From contig NZ_CP108442.1 of NCBI RefSeq assembly GCF_041435355.1, positions 7,190,501 to 7,254,500 on the forward strand: a stretch of 64,000 bases of DNA, in the 5' to 3' direction. The notes below the pieces were generated by a model. That model saw nothing but the letters and a program-made list of their open reading frames with translations. It was not told the origin of the DNA and ran no database searches. This document shows positions 1-7,871 of the stretch, one piece after another (the first letter of the stretch is position 1; every line of letters begins with the position of its first letter). This stretch comes from Streptomyces sp. NBC_01276 (lineage in GTDB: Bacteria; Actinomycetota; Actinomycetes; Streptomycetales; Streptomycetaceae). A program made the position numbers and the translations under genes.

Positions 1-75
1 CGCGCCACCGCCGTGATGATGAAGATGAAGAAACTCGACGCCACCGCCATGCGCCGGGCCGCCGACGGGGGCTGA
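1..75 (+). CDS. C-terminal fragment of a VOC/PhnB-like protein (5' end outside window)
   Basis: Only the last 24 codons lie in the window, ending in TGA. The tail contains the string MMKMKKLD followed by an alanine/arginine-rich end. From memory this resembles the C-terminus of PhnB-like VOC (3-demethylubiquinone 3-methyltransferase-like) proteins, which often end in a 'M-x-x-M-x-K-[IL]-D' segment. That is a family-level guess from a very short stretch; the reading frame itself is supported by codon bias and the stop. Confidence 0.4.
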   Translation, partial: RATAVMMKMKKLDATAMRRAADGG

Positions 76-105
76 ACCTCCGGGCGGGCCGCGGGGGCGG
101 TCGTC

Positions 106-834
106 TCAGCCCGCCGCGATGCGGGCCAGCAGGGACGGGAGGGCGGTGCCGATCGGTTCGCGGACGATCTCGTCGGCCAGGGCGTCGTACGGGGTCTCCT
201 CCGCGTTCACGATGATCAGACGGGCCCCCGCCTCCGCCGCCATCCCGGCCAGCGAGGCGGCGGGCTGGACCTGGAGGGTCGTACCGACGGCGATGAAGAC
301 CCGGCAGCCCTTGGCCACGGCCACGGCCTGCGCCAGGACCTCGGGATCGAGCCGTTCCCCGAACATCACGGTCGCCGTCTTCAGGATTCCGCCGCACGTC
401 AGACAGGCCGGATCCGGCTCCCCGGCGGAGACCCGGGCCAGCGCCTCCTCCAGCCCGGTCCGGGCACCGCAGCCGGTGCAGACCACCGACCGGGCCGACC
501 CGTGCAGCTCGAACACCTTGCGCGCCGGCATCCCGGCGAGCTGGTGCAGCCCGTCCACGTTCTGTGTGACCACGCGCACCGGGGTGCCCCCGCGTTCCAG
601 CTCGGCGACGGCCAGGTGTGCCGCGTTGGGCCGGGGCGCGGAGGCCCAGACCTCGGCGCGCATCAGCCAGGAGCGCCGGCGGATCTCCGGATCGGCCATG
701 TAGTACTCGTAGGTCACGAGCTTCTCGGCGTCCGGCTCACGCCTCCACAGACCCTGCGGCCCCCGGTAGTCCGGGATCCCGGAATCGGTGGACATCCCTG
801 CCCCACTGAACACTGCGACGAGCGGCTTTCCCAT
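106..834 (-). CDS. Sir2-family NAD-dependent protein deacylase (sirtuin)
   Basis: The 242-residue protein has the hallmarks of bacterial class III/CobB sirtuins, which remove acyl groups from lysines using NAD+. Visible features are the NAD-binding GAGMS (11-15) with SGIPDYRG after it, TQNVDGLH with Q91-N92-D94, the catalytic His111 in ELHGS, and a four-Cys zinc site C119-x2-C122 and C144-x2-C147. The downstream FGERL and GTTLQVQPAA segments also fit. Length is typical. It is monocistronic and divergent from the GNAT gene at 956. The likely cellular role, inferred from the family, is deacylation of metabolic enzymes such as acyl-CoA synthetases. The ATG start directly precedes the first beta strand of the Rossmann fold. 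Confidence 0.93.
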   Translation of the reverse strand: MGKPLVAVFSGAGMSTDSGIPDYRGPQGLWRREPDAEKLVTYEYYMADPEIRRRSWLMRAEVWASAPRPNAAHLAVAELERGGTPVRVVTQNVDGLHQLAGMPARKVFELHGSARSVVCTGCGARTGLEEALARVSAGEPDPACLTCGGILKTATVMFGERLDPEVLAQAVAVAKGCRVFIAVGTTLQVQPAASLAGMAAEAGARLIIVNAEETPYDALADEIVREPIGTALPSLLARIAAG

Positions 835-955
835 GCGCCGACCCTACGCGGGCGCCGCTCCGGCCCGCGACCCCATTTGCCGCGTGCGGGCCGGGCTCCT
901 GACGGCCGGTCAGGCCCTGCTGCGGCGCCCCCCGCGGTCTGGTACAACACCGGAC

Positions 956-1801
956 ATGACGGGATTCGAGATCGGCGGCGCGAGCGCCGCCGACATGGAA
1001 CTGCTGCGCGGCTGGGCCGAGGCGGAAGGCTGGAACCCGGGCGACAGCGACCGTTTCGCCTTCGCGGTGGCCGATCCGGAGGGCTTCCTCGTCGGACGCC
1101 TCGACGGGGATCCGGTGGCCTGCGTCTCCGCCGTGCGCTACGGCACCTCGTACGGGTTCATCGGCTTCTACATCGTCCGCCCCGACCAGCGCGGCCGGGG
1201 GTACGGCCTGCGGCTGTGGAACGCGGCGACGGAGCGGCTGGCCGGCCGGCTCACCGGCCTCGACGGGGTGGTGGAGCAGCAGGCCAACTACCGCAAGTCC
1301 GGATTCCGTTCCGCCTGGACGAACATCCGCTTCGAGGGGGTCCCGGACGCCGGCGGGGAGGACGGCGCCGTGCGGACCGTCGACGCGGCCTCGCTGCCGT
1401 TCGACCGGCTCGCCGCCTACGACCGCCGGTTCTTCCCGGCGCCCCGCGACGCGTTCCTCTCCGCCTGGACCGCCCTGCCCGGCCGGACCGCCCTCGCGGC
1501 CGTCCGCGACGGGCGGATCGAGGGCCTCGGCGTGATCCGGCCGTGCGGGGCGGCCTCCCGGATCGGTCCGCTCTACGCGGCCACCCCGGAGGTGGCCGCC
1601 GCCCTGGTGCGGGGGCTCGCCGGGTACGCCCCCGGAGGGGAGGTCGCGGTGGACGCGCCCGACGTGAACCCCGCCGCGGCCACCCTGCTGGCCGGGCTCG
1701 GGCTGCTCCCGTCGTTCGAGACGGCCCGCATGTACACCGGCCCGGCGCCCGATGTGGATACGGCCGGACTGTACGGGGTCACCAGTCTCGAACTGGGCTG
1801 A
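956..1801 (+). CDS. GNAT family N-acetyltransferase with C-terminal Acetyltransf_18-like domain
   Basis: The 281-residue protein starts at ATG 956; an in-frame upstream extension exists but lacks protein-like sequence. The N-terminal half carries a GNAT fold with the acetyl-CoA pyrophosphate-binding stretch RGRGYGLRLW after FYIVRPDQ (about residues 75-90). The C-terminal half, from about residue 145, looks like a second, divergent acyltransferase-like domain of the type found in YitH/Acetyltransf_18 proteins. The substrate cannot be read from the sequence. It probably acetylates a small molecule. It is divergent from the sirtuin gene, and the 121-bp gap must hold both promoters; a functional link between acetylation and deacylation is only a speculation from position. 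Confidence 0.85.
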   Translation: MTGFEIGGASAADMELLRGWAEAEGWNPGDSDRFAFAVADPEGFLVGRLDGDPVACVSAVRYGTSYGFIGFYIVRPDQRGRGYGLRLWNAATERLAGRLTGLDGVVEQQANYRKSGFRSAWTNIRFEGVPDAGGEDGAVRTVDAASLPFDRLAAYDRRFFPAPRDAFLSAWTALPGRTALAAVRDGRIEGLGVIRPCGAASRIGPLYAATPEVAAALVRGLAGYAPGGEVAVDAPDVNPAAATLLAGLGLLPSFETARMYTGPAPDVDTAGLYGVTSLELG

Positions 1802-1891
1802 GGGCCGGGCCGCCGCGGCGCGGGGCCGGACGGCGGTCGCACGGCGCCGCCCGGCGCACCGGGGGGAGGGGGCCCGGCCGGGACCCGGGGC

Positions 1892-2335
1892 TCAGACGCC
1901 GAACAGCACTCCGGTGCTGGCGTGCAGGCCGCACGGGTTGGCGAACGTGTAGGTGTAGCTCAGCCGGCGCCCCTGCCACACGCCGTCGGCGGTGACCGTC
2001 ACCGGGTCCCACTCCCTGGTGCACCTGACGTTGGGCCGGGGCGCGGTGAGGGCGTCCAGGGCGGGGCCGTTCGCCTTCAACTCGGAGCAGGCGGCGGCGG
2101 GGTCGGGGTGGGTGCCGCCCGGCCGGGGCGCGCACACCAGCGTCACCGCCCGCAGCACCGTACCGTGGGCGGCGTCCGGTCCGGCCGTCACGCTGACCAC
2201 GAGCGCGGACGGCGCGTACATGCTCTGCGCACCGGACGGAGCCGCGTCGGCGGCTCCGGTGCCGGCCAGCGCGGTGAGGGCGGTGAGCGCCATTGCTCCG
2301 GAAGCCAGTCCCAGGCTCCTGGTGATGGACCGCAT
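1892..2335 (-). CDS. Secreted subtilisin-inhibitor-like (SSI/SIL) protease inhibitor
   Basis: This 147-residue precursor has a Sec signal peptide (basic MRSITRSLG, hydrophobic core, AxA-type end near residue 32). It belongs to the SSI family of extracellular Streptomyces inhibitors of serine proteases. The four conserved cysteines are present (C68, C83, C105, C135), giving the usual two disulfides. The reactive loop aligns as C105-T-R-E-W-D-P-V, so P1 is Arg107; this predicts trypsin-like targets rather than subtilisin (Met P1 in SSI). ATG 2335 is preferred because GAGGAG lies 8 nt upstream; a GTG three codons earlier would overlap that site. It is a single gene. Confidence 0.93.
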   Translation of the reverse strand: MRSITRSLGLASGAMALTALTALAGTGAADAAPSGAQSMYAPSALVVSVTAGPDAAHGTVLRAVTLVCAPRPGGTHPDPAAACSELKANGPALDALTAPRPNVRCTREWDPVTVTADGVWQGRRLSYTYTFANPCGLHASTGVLFGV

Positions 2336-2559
2336 TTCGAACACTCCTCGGCTCGGTGTTTCGGATAACGGACGGGAGTCTTGCCGATCCGGAGCGTGAA
2401 CGCCCGTTCGTACCGCTGTTTCTCGTCACCGATCGTGAGCGCATGTGTGCAGTCCGCAGCGACGGCACCCGTCGTGACCTGTGGGGGAGCGGACCGCCGA
2501 ATCGGCTGAACACACCCCCCGGAAAGGGGTTGGCACGGCGACCGCGGAGCTCGGGCCGG

Positions 2560-3024
2560 TCAGCGGGTGGCCCCCGTGCGGGGGGCGTAGAGGTCCAGCA
2601 GCCGGGTCCTGGTCTGGTGGAGCCGCACGGCGAGGACCCGTCCGACCCAGTGCCCCACGGCCGAGCCGAAGGCCGGGTCGGCGTCCATGAGCAGCCGTAC
2701 CGTCTCGCCGTCGAACTCGTAGGCGCGTACCGGGGTCATCGCCTCGGCGCTCAGCTGCCACACGTACGGCGGGAACAGCCAGGACCAGCCCACGAGCTCC
2801 CCGGGTCCCAGGCTCTCGACGGGCGCCGGCCGGTTGCGGCCGGGCAGGGGGATCTCCAGGGTCACCGTGCCCGAGCGGACGATCCAGAAGGACCGCGCCG
2901 GGCCGCCCTCGTCGAAGAGCCTCGCGCCCTCGGGGAAATTGACCTCGCGCGCGTGGGACATCAGCCGCCCGCGGTGCTCGGCGGACAGGACGGCGGCGAT
3001 GCGGATGGGGGAAGGTGTGCTCAC
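2560..3024 (-). CDS. Cyclic-nucleotide-binding-domain (Crp-type effector fold) protein without HTH
   Basis: The 154-residue protein is a single cNMP-binding beta-roll. The sequence shows the expected order: FPEGARLFDEGG, a beta-roll IVRSGTVTLEI, and the phosphate-binding-cassette region LGPGELVGWSWLF (about 92-104). In that cassette the Arg and Glu of true cAMP/cGMP binders are replaced (GELVGWSWL instead of a G-E-x-A-L-x-x-x-x-R pattern), so nucleotide binding is uncertain. There is no DNA-binding helix-turn-helix after the C-helix, so it is not a Crp/Fnr activator. It may act as a stand-alone sensor or bind another ligand. It is monocistronic. Confidence 0.82.
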   Translation of the reverse strand: MSTPSPIRIAAVLSAEHRGRLMSHAREVNFPEGARLFDEGGPARSFWIVRSGTVTLEIPLPGRNRPAPVESLGPGELVGWSWLFPPYVWQLSAEAMTPVRAYEFDGETVRLLMDADPAFGSAVGHWVGRVLAVRLHQTRTRLLDLYAPRTGATR

Positions 3025-3224
3025 GACAGCCTCCGATCACGACCCCCCGCAACCTGCTGGTCTCCCCAGTGTCGCCGACCCCGGCCCGGATCACGGCATG
3101 CCGCGGCCCGGTGCCGCGGCGGCCGGTACGGTCGGTCGCCCGCCACCGCCCGGGGTGGCGCACCCCTGTTCCGGAGCGTCGCCCGCGACCCGCCGGAGGA
3201 AACCCTTCCGGTGGAGTCCGGCGG

Positions 3225-3527
3225 CTACTCCTCGGCGTTGGCCTCCAGGCAGGCCAGCTCCATCGCGTCGAGCACCGCCTCGTGGCTGCGCCGGCTCAGC
3301 TCCGCGACGTTCTCGATCTGTGCGGTCGCCCAGGCGGCCAGCGTCATCACCAGCACGCGCAGCCCGTCGGTGCCGTGCTCGGCGAGGATCGCGTCCGCGA
3401 CGACCATGGCCTCCTCCGGTACCTGCTCCGGGGGCTCCAGCCCGGCGAGCCCGCGCAGCATCGCGAGGGTCCGGCGGGAAATCTCCGGTGTCATCCTCGC
3501 CAGCCGCATGTCTTCTTCGTCGTCCAT
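3225..3527 (-). CDS. Hypothetical helical protein, 100 aa
   Basis: I do not recognise the family. The protein is acidic and almost entirely helical in appearance (MDDEEDM..., then RRTLAMLRGLAGLEPPEQ, a hydrophobic LRVLVMTLAAWATAQIE and a Glu-rich end). It has no signal peptide and no clear membrane span. The ATG at 3527 is chosen because GGAGGG sits about 8 nt upstream; the reading frame stays open for another 128 codons but that extension has arginine/proline-rich, non-protein-like composition. It is a single gene divergent from the GH5 gene. Confidence 0.7.
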   Translation of the reverse strand: MDDEEDMRLARMTPEISRRTLAMLRGLAGLEPPEQVPEEAMVVADAILAEHGTDGLRVLVMTLAAWATAQIENVAELSRRSHEAVLDAMELACLEANAEE

Positions 3528-3765
3528 CAGCCCCACCCTCCGGTACGCGCGCCCGTCCCCTGGGTGCACCGTAGGGGGAGGCGGGCCCGCGCGGGGCGGT
3601 TTTGCCGGGCAGGGCCCGTGGGGAGGGGTGGCGCGGACCCGCCCGGGTTGACGGCTCCGGGGCTCCGGAGCGGGGCCGCCGAAGCCTTCCCTGTGACACG
3701 ACCGACCGGTAACTTGTGCGCCGCAGCCGCCCGGACCGGGGCGGCCGGAGCCGGCGGGAGCCGAC

Positions 3766-5688
3766 ATGAAGAGCCTTCTACGGGTGGTGCTGAGCGTGCT
3801 GCTCCTGGCGGGCGGGGCCCTTCCCGCCGTCGCCGCGCCCGCACCCCCACCCGCGCCGGAGGCCGCGCCGCCCGCGGCCGCCGACGCCGCCTGGACGCCC
3901 CCGCTCTCCACCCGGGGCCGCTACATAGTGGACGCCCGGGGCGAGCGCTTCCGCCTGCGCTCCGGCAACTGGGACGGCGCCCAGGGCTCCTGGAGCGGCT
4001 CCGGAGACCGGAACGACCCGGCCACCCACCACGCGGGCCAGGACTCCCACGGCATACCGCTCGGCCTGGACCGGGTCGCGCTGCCCACCCTGCTCGCCGA
4101 CTTCCGCGCGCTCGGGCTCAACAGCGTCCGGCTGCCCTTCTCCAACGAGATGCTGCACACGGCCGCTCCCGTCCCGGACTCCGCCGTCGCCGCCAACCCG
4201 GCCCTGCGCGGCCGCACCCCGCTCCAGGTCTACGACGCCGTCGTGAGCGCCCTCACCGACGCCGGGTTCGCCGTCATCCTGAACAACCACACCGGCACCA
4301 CCCGCTGGTGCTGCGGCCTCGACGGCAACGAACGCTGGAACAGCGGCCGTTCCACCGCCCAATGGGCCGACGACTGGGTCTTCCTCGCCCGCCGCTACCG
4401 CGACAACCCGCGCGTGGTCGGCGCCGACCTCTACAACGAGGTCCGCCGCGACACCTGGGACGACCCCAACTGGGGCCTGGGCGACGCCCACGACTGGCAG
4501 GCCGCCTCCCAGGAGGCCGCCGACCGGATCCTCACCGAGGCCAACCCCAACCTGCTCATCGTCATCGAGGGCATCAACTGGACGGGCATCCCCCTGGACG
4601 GCCTCCCGCACGGCCGGCCCACCCTCACACCCGTCCGCACCCTGTCCCACACCCTCGTCGTCTCCGGCAAGCTGGTCTACTCGGCCCACTTCTACGGGTA
4701 CACCGGCCCCCACCACAGCGGCGCGACGGGCCTCGGCGAGACCCACGACCTCCGCTACCAGGACATGACCCCCGCCCAACTCCGGCAGACCCTCTACGAC
4801 CAGGCCTTCTTCGTCTCCGCCGAGACGGGCACCCACTTCACCGCCCCCGTCTGGATCAGCGAGTTCGGCATCGGCGCGGACGAGAGCGGAGCCGTCCCGC
4901 GCGCCTGGTTCCAGAACTTCACCGGCGAGCTCGCCGCCTCCGACGCAGACTTCGCCTACTGGCCCCTCGTCGGCTGGAGCACCACCGCACAGGGCGCCCC
5001 GGGCGGTGACAGCTGGGCGATGCTCCGCTACGACGCCACCGGCCGCCGCACCGGGGTCCTCGACGCCGCCGACTGGCGCACCACCCCGTGGACGGCCCTC
5101 GCGACCGCCCCCGGCCGCACCGGGCCGGTCCCCGCCGGCCCCGCCTGGTACCAGCTGGACACCTCCCACCGCGACCACGTCGCCTCGCTGCGCACCCGCG
5201 CGGCCGGGGACTGGGACGTCGGTGCCCGCAAGGCGGTCTGCCCCGACGGTGCCCGCCTGGCGGGCCTGAGCCACACGGGCGGGTACGGCCTGTGCTCCAC
5301 CTCGGACCTGCGCGCCCCGGCCGGCGGCCAGACGGTGGTCCGTGACGAGGCGTACGTCCCCGCGGGCGGCGACTGGGCCGGCGGCTACACCAAGTTCCAG
5401 TGCCCGGCGGGGCAGTTCCTCATCGGGTACAGCGAGCGGGGCGAGCGGGTCTCGGCGGCCCTGTGCGCCCCGGCCCGCGGCGCACTGCCGACGGACGGCG
5501 GGCGCACGGTCTGGTTCGACCGCGGGGACAACCGGCCGGAGGGCGCCGCGGGCGGCGACTTCGCCTCCGGGCACTACAAGGGGCAGTGCCTGCCGACCGA
5601 GTACGCGGCGGGCATCGCCTTCACCACGCGCGTCGGCTCCCGCCCTTCCCCGGCGGCCCTCCTGTGCCGGACCCTGCCGGCCGCCTGA
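3766..5688 (+). CDS. Secreted glycoside hydrolase family 5 (cellulase-like) with C-terminal Cys-repeat domain
   Basis: The 640-residue precursor begins with a Sec signal peptide (MKSLLR then a hydrophobic stretch to AVAAP, about residue 25). The catalytic domain (about 45-430) has the GH5 acid/base in DLYNE (Glu225) and the nucleophile in WISEFG (Glu366), plus NSVRLPFSNEM and NNHTG strands typical of clan GH-A barrels. It should cleave beta-glycosidic bonds outside the cell; endoglucanase is likeliest but endoglycoceramidase-like specificity is possible. Residues about 480-640 hold three imperfect repeats, each with a C-P-x-G-like start and an (A)LC end, probably a binding module. GGGAG lies upstream of the ATG. 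A strong hairpin follows the stop. Confidence 0.88.
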   Translation: MKSLLRVVLSVLLLAGGALPAVAAPAPPPAPEAAPPAAADAAWTPPLSTRGRYIVDARGERFRLRSGNWDGAQGSWSGSGDRNDPATHHAGQDSHGIPLGLDRVALPTLLADFRALGLNSVRLPFSNEMLHTAAPVPDSAVAANPALRGRTPLQVYDAVVSALTDAGFAVILNNHTGTTRWCCGLDGNERWNSGRSTAQWADDWVFLARRYRDNPRVVGADLYNEVRRDTWDDPNWGLGDAHDWQAASQEAADRILTEANPNLLIVIEGINWTGIPLDGLPHGRPTLTPVRTLSHTLVVSGKLVYSAHFYGYTGPHHSGATGLGETHDLRYQDMTPAQLRQTLYDQAFFVSAETGTHFTAPVWISEFGIGADESGAVPRAWFQNFTGELAASDADFAYWPLVGWSTTAQGAPGGDSWAMLRYDATGRRTGVLDAADWRTTPWTALATAPGRTGPVPAGPAWYQLDTSHRDHVASLRTRAAGDWDVGARKAVCPDGARLAGLSHTGGYGLCSTSDLRAPAGGQTVVRDEAYVPAGGDWAGGYTKFQCPAGQFLIGYSERGERVSAALCAPARGALPTDGGRTVWFDRGDNRPEGAAGGDFASGHYKGQCLPTEYAAGIAFTTRVGSRPSPAALLCRTLPAA

Positions 5689-5692
5689 ACGC

Positions 5693-5726
5693 GGTCCGTC
5701 CGGGGGCCTCAGCCCCCGGACGGACC
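5693..5726. terminator. Bidirectional intrinsic-type hairpin between convergent genes
   Basis: A perfect 15-bp stem (5693-5707 paired with 5712-5726) around a 4-nt CTCA loop lies immediately after the GH5 stop and overlaps the last codons of the convergent ankyrin gene. There is no T-tract, as is usual for Streptomyces terminators. It can serve both strands. Confidence 0.75.
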
Positions 5727-6128
5727 CGCCGCGCGCAACAGCCGGGCCGTCTCCGCGTGCCCGCCGCGCAGCGCCCACTCCAGCGGGGTCGGGCCCTCGC
5801 CGTCGTCCTCCCGAAGCGCGGGGTCGGCGCCGCCCGCCAGCAGTGCCGCGACCGCGGCGGCGTGCCCCCAGGCGGCCGCCCCGCACAGCGGGGTGCCGTC
5901 GGTGGGCCCGCCGCTCTGGGCGTCCGGGTCGGCGCCGCCCGCGAGGAGGTCCCTGACCGCTCGCTCCGCACCGGCGACGGCGGCCGCGTACAGGGCGGTG
6001 GTGCCCTCGGAGTCGGCCGCGGCCGCCGGGGCGCCGGAGCGCAGCAGCGCCGCCACCCGGGGCGCGTCACCGCGCGCGGCCGCCCCGACGAGCAGACCGG
6101 ACAGCCGCTTGCGCTCGCGCAGGTTCAC
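5709..6128 (-). CDS. Ankyrin-repeat protein
   Basis: The 139-residue protein consists of about four ankyrin repeats. Repeat signatures visible are GTTALYAAAVAGAERAVRDL, GGADPDAQ, GTPLCGAAAWGHAAAVAAL, GGADPALR and GPTPLEWALRGGHAETARLL. It is cytoplasmic, with no signal peptide, and presumably acts in protein-protein contacts; the partner is unknown. The start is GTG 6128, which overlaps the HAD stop in a GTGA arrangement, so the two are translationally coupled. An upstream in-frame extension only reads the HAD gene in a wrong frame. Confidence 0.88.
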   Translation of the reverse strand: MNLRERKRLSGLLVGAAARGDAPRVAALLRSGAPAAAADSEGTTALYAAAVAGAERAVRDLLAGGADPDAQSGGPTDGTPLCGAAAWGHAAAVAALLAGGADPALREDDGEGPTPLEWALRGGHAETARLLRAAGPSGG

Positions 6129-6784
6129 ACCTCCCCCAGCAGGGCGGGCAGTTCGCGCATGTCGGTGAAGACCGTCGTGCCCGCTCCGGCGAGGGCCGAG
6201 GCGGGGGTCAGGCCGCCCGCGTAGCCCAGGGAGCGCATGCCGGCCGCGCGGGCCGCCTCGACGCCCGGCCGGCTGTCCTCGACGACCACGCAGGCCGACG
6301 GGTCGACCCCCATGCGGGCGGCGGCGTACAGGAACAGGTCCGGGGCCGGCTTGCCGCGCGGCACCTCGGTGGCGCTGTGGATGCGGCCCGCGAAACGGTC
6401 GTAGAGGCCGGTGCGGCCCAGGGTGTGCCGCATCTTCTCGTGGGACCCGCTGGAGGCGACGCAGGTGGGCAGGGTGATCCGGTCGAGCGCCTCGGGCAGG
6501 CCGTCGACCGGGGCGAGGCCCGCGTCCACGGCCTCGGCGTGCATGCGGGCGAAGGATTCGTCCCACTCGTGGGCCGCCCGGTCCCCGAGCCGGGCGGCCA
6601 CCTGTTCCCGTACGGAGGCGCTGGAGCGGCCTATGAAGCGGCTCACCACCTCGTCCTCGGTGAGCGGCCAGCCGAGCCGCTCACCGAGGGCCACCTGCAC
6701 ACGGGCGGCGATGCGCTCGCTGTCGACGAGAACCCCGTCGCAGTCGAAGATCACCAGCTGGACGGGTCCGTTCGCAACGATCAT
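6125..6784 (-). CDS. HAD-superfamily phosphatase/phosphomutase (beta-PGM-like)
   Basis: The 219-residue enzyme shows the HAD motifs in order: motif I DCDGVLVDSE (nucleophile Asp14 and Asp16), a helical cap, motif II VASSGS, motif III Lys in RGKPAPD, and motif IV VVVEDS. This pattern is that of subfamily IA enzymes such as phosphoglycolate phosphatase, beta-phosphoglucomutase and sugar-phosphate phosphatases. The substrate is probably a small sugar phosphate, which cannot be fixed from sequence. It is the first gene of a two-gene operon with the overlapping ankyrin gene. Confidence 0.9.
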   Translation of the reverse strand: MIVANGPVQLVIFDCDGVLVDSERIAARVQVALGERLGWPLTEDEVVSRFIGRSSASVREQVAARLGDRAAHEWDESFARMHAEAVDAGLAPVDGLPEALDRITLPTCVASSGSHEKMRHTLGRTGLYDRFAGRIHSATEVPRGKPAPDLFLYAAARMGVDPSACVVVEDSRPGVEAARAAGMRSLGYAGGLTPASALAGAGTTVFTDMRELPALLGEV

Positions 6785-6818
6785 GCAGGAAGGTTAGGCG
6801 ACGTGCCGCGCGCCGGGT

Positions 6819-7505
6819 TCAGGGGTTGCACTTGAGCGTGAACACGAAGAAGTCCTGCGCCTTGCCCGCGAGCAGGGTGGCCGACACGACGGGTGCGGGG
6901 TCCGCGGCCTTCGTGCGGGGGGTGGACCTGACGACGAACGAAGGCGCGGCCGTCTCCGGGCCGGTGAACTTCAGTGTCGGATTGCTGTTCTTGCCGCTGC
7001 TGCCGGTCCATTGCAGGTCTACGTCTCCGGTGCCGCTACCCGCGACCTTGCCCGTGAAGGTGACGTTCTGTGCCACCGTGCAGTCGACGGAAGCAGGGGT
7101 GGTCGACGCACCCGTGATGTCCACGTCGGAGACGCGGACGGCGGTCGTGGTCGTCCTGGCCGGCTTGCCGCAGGTGATCGTCCTCTTGCCCTGGTTGTTC
7201 CCCTGGACCGTCGCGTTGTAAGTGCCCTTCTTGACGTCCTCGTTCGTTGCGGCGCCCGCCCCGTCGGTGGTGAGGGTGAACTTCTCCGGGCCGGTGATCC
7301 GGACGCTCTGGTTGGACCTGAAGCCGGTCAGCGTGAGGTCGAACTCCTGGGGATTGGTATTGGGCGCCGCCACCAGCGCGCAGGCCGCCTGGGGAACCGC
7401 AGCGGGGGCCGACGACGCCACCGCCGCACGGGCCATCGTGGACGGCATGGCGACGGCGGACACCAGGAGTGGGGTGAGCAGTGCGTAGCGAGCGTGCCGA
7501 TTCAT
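6819..7505 (-). CDS. Secreted beta-rich hypothetical protein
   Basis: The 228-residue precursor has a clear signal peptide (MNRHARYALLTPLLVSAVAM... ending near ARAAVA). The mature part is Thr/Ser/Val-rich and looks like one or two Ig-like beta domains (for example FDLTLTGF, GTYNATVQG, NVTFTGKVAGSGTGDVDLQW). It has four cysteines (near the mature N-terminus, ITCG, VDCT and the terminal LKCNP), suggesting two disulfides. I do not recognise the family. The start at 7505 is supported by GAGGAGGG 6-7 nt upstream. It is divergent from the large secreted protein at 7872. Confidence 0.78.
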   Translation of the reverse strand: MNRHARYALLTPLLVSAVAMPSTMARAAVASSAPAAVPQAACALVAAPNTNPQEFDLTLTGFRSNQSVRITGPEKFTLTTDGAGAATNEDVKKGTYNATVQGNNQGKRTITCGKPARTTTTAVRVSDVDITGASTTPASVDCTVAQNVTFTGKVAGSGTGDVDLQWTGSSGKNSNPTLKFTGPETAAPSFVVRSTPRTKAADPAPVVSATLLAGKAQDFFVFTLKCNP

Positions 7506-7871
7506 GCGTTCCCTCCTCGGCTGGGGAAGCATCGGGTCGATGAGCGGACGCCCACCGGTGGCGCGCACCGTCGGCGCGGCCGTGTGCGGGGCCTCACGGG
7601 ATCCGGTCCGCGTACGGCGGCCCCGGGGCCTGGGCGTCCTTTTTCAGCCTATCCCGGGGGCCGGGCCGCAGCACCCCGGGCGGCCCGGCCCGCCGGTCCG
7701 TTCGGCATCCGATGGGTCAAGTCGGATGACCGGCCCGCCGATTCGTCCTAGGGTGCGCCCGTACGCACGGCCGTGCGCCCGTCCGCCGGGCCCGGCCGTA
7801 CGTCGGTGTGCCGCGCCTCCCGCGCGGCGCACGCGCAGCGCAGTACCCACGTACACCGAACTGGGGGGTCC
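7506..7871. other. Intergenic region between two divergent secreted-protein genes
   Basis: This 366-bp gap separates the divergent starts at 7505 and 7872. It must contain both promoters. I see no coding-like reading frame and no clear palindromic operator. The CTGGGGGG just before the plus-strand ATG is a plausible ribosome binding site. A mildly AT-richer patch at about 7640-7652 (CTTTTTCAGCCTAT) is the best promoter candidate. Confidence 0.5.

Noticed and set aside
3778..5886. A 702-codon open frame antisense to the GH5 gene
   Set aside because: It is a shadow caused by GC-rich third positions. Its product is Gly/Arg/Val-rich without domain features, and the opposite strand encodes a convincing enzyme.
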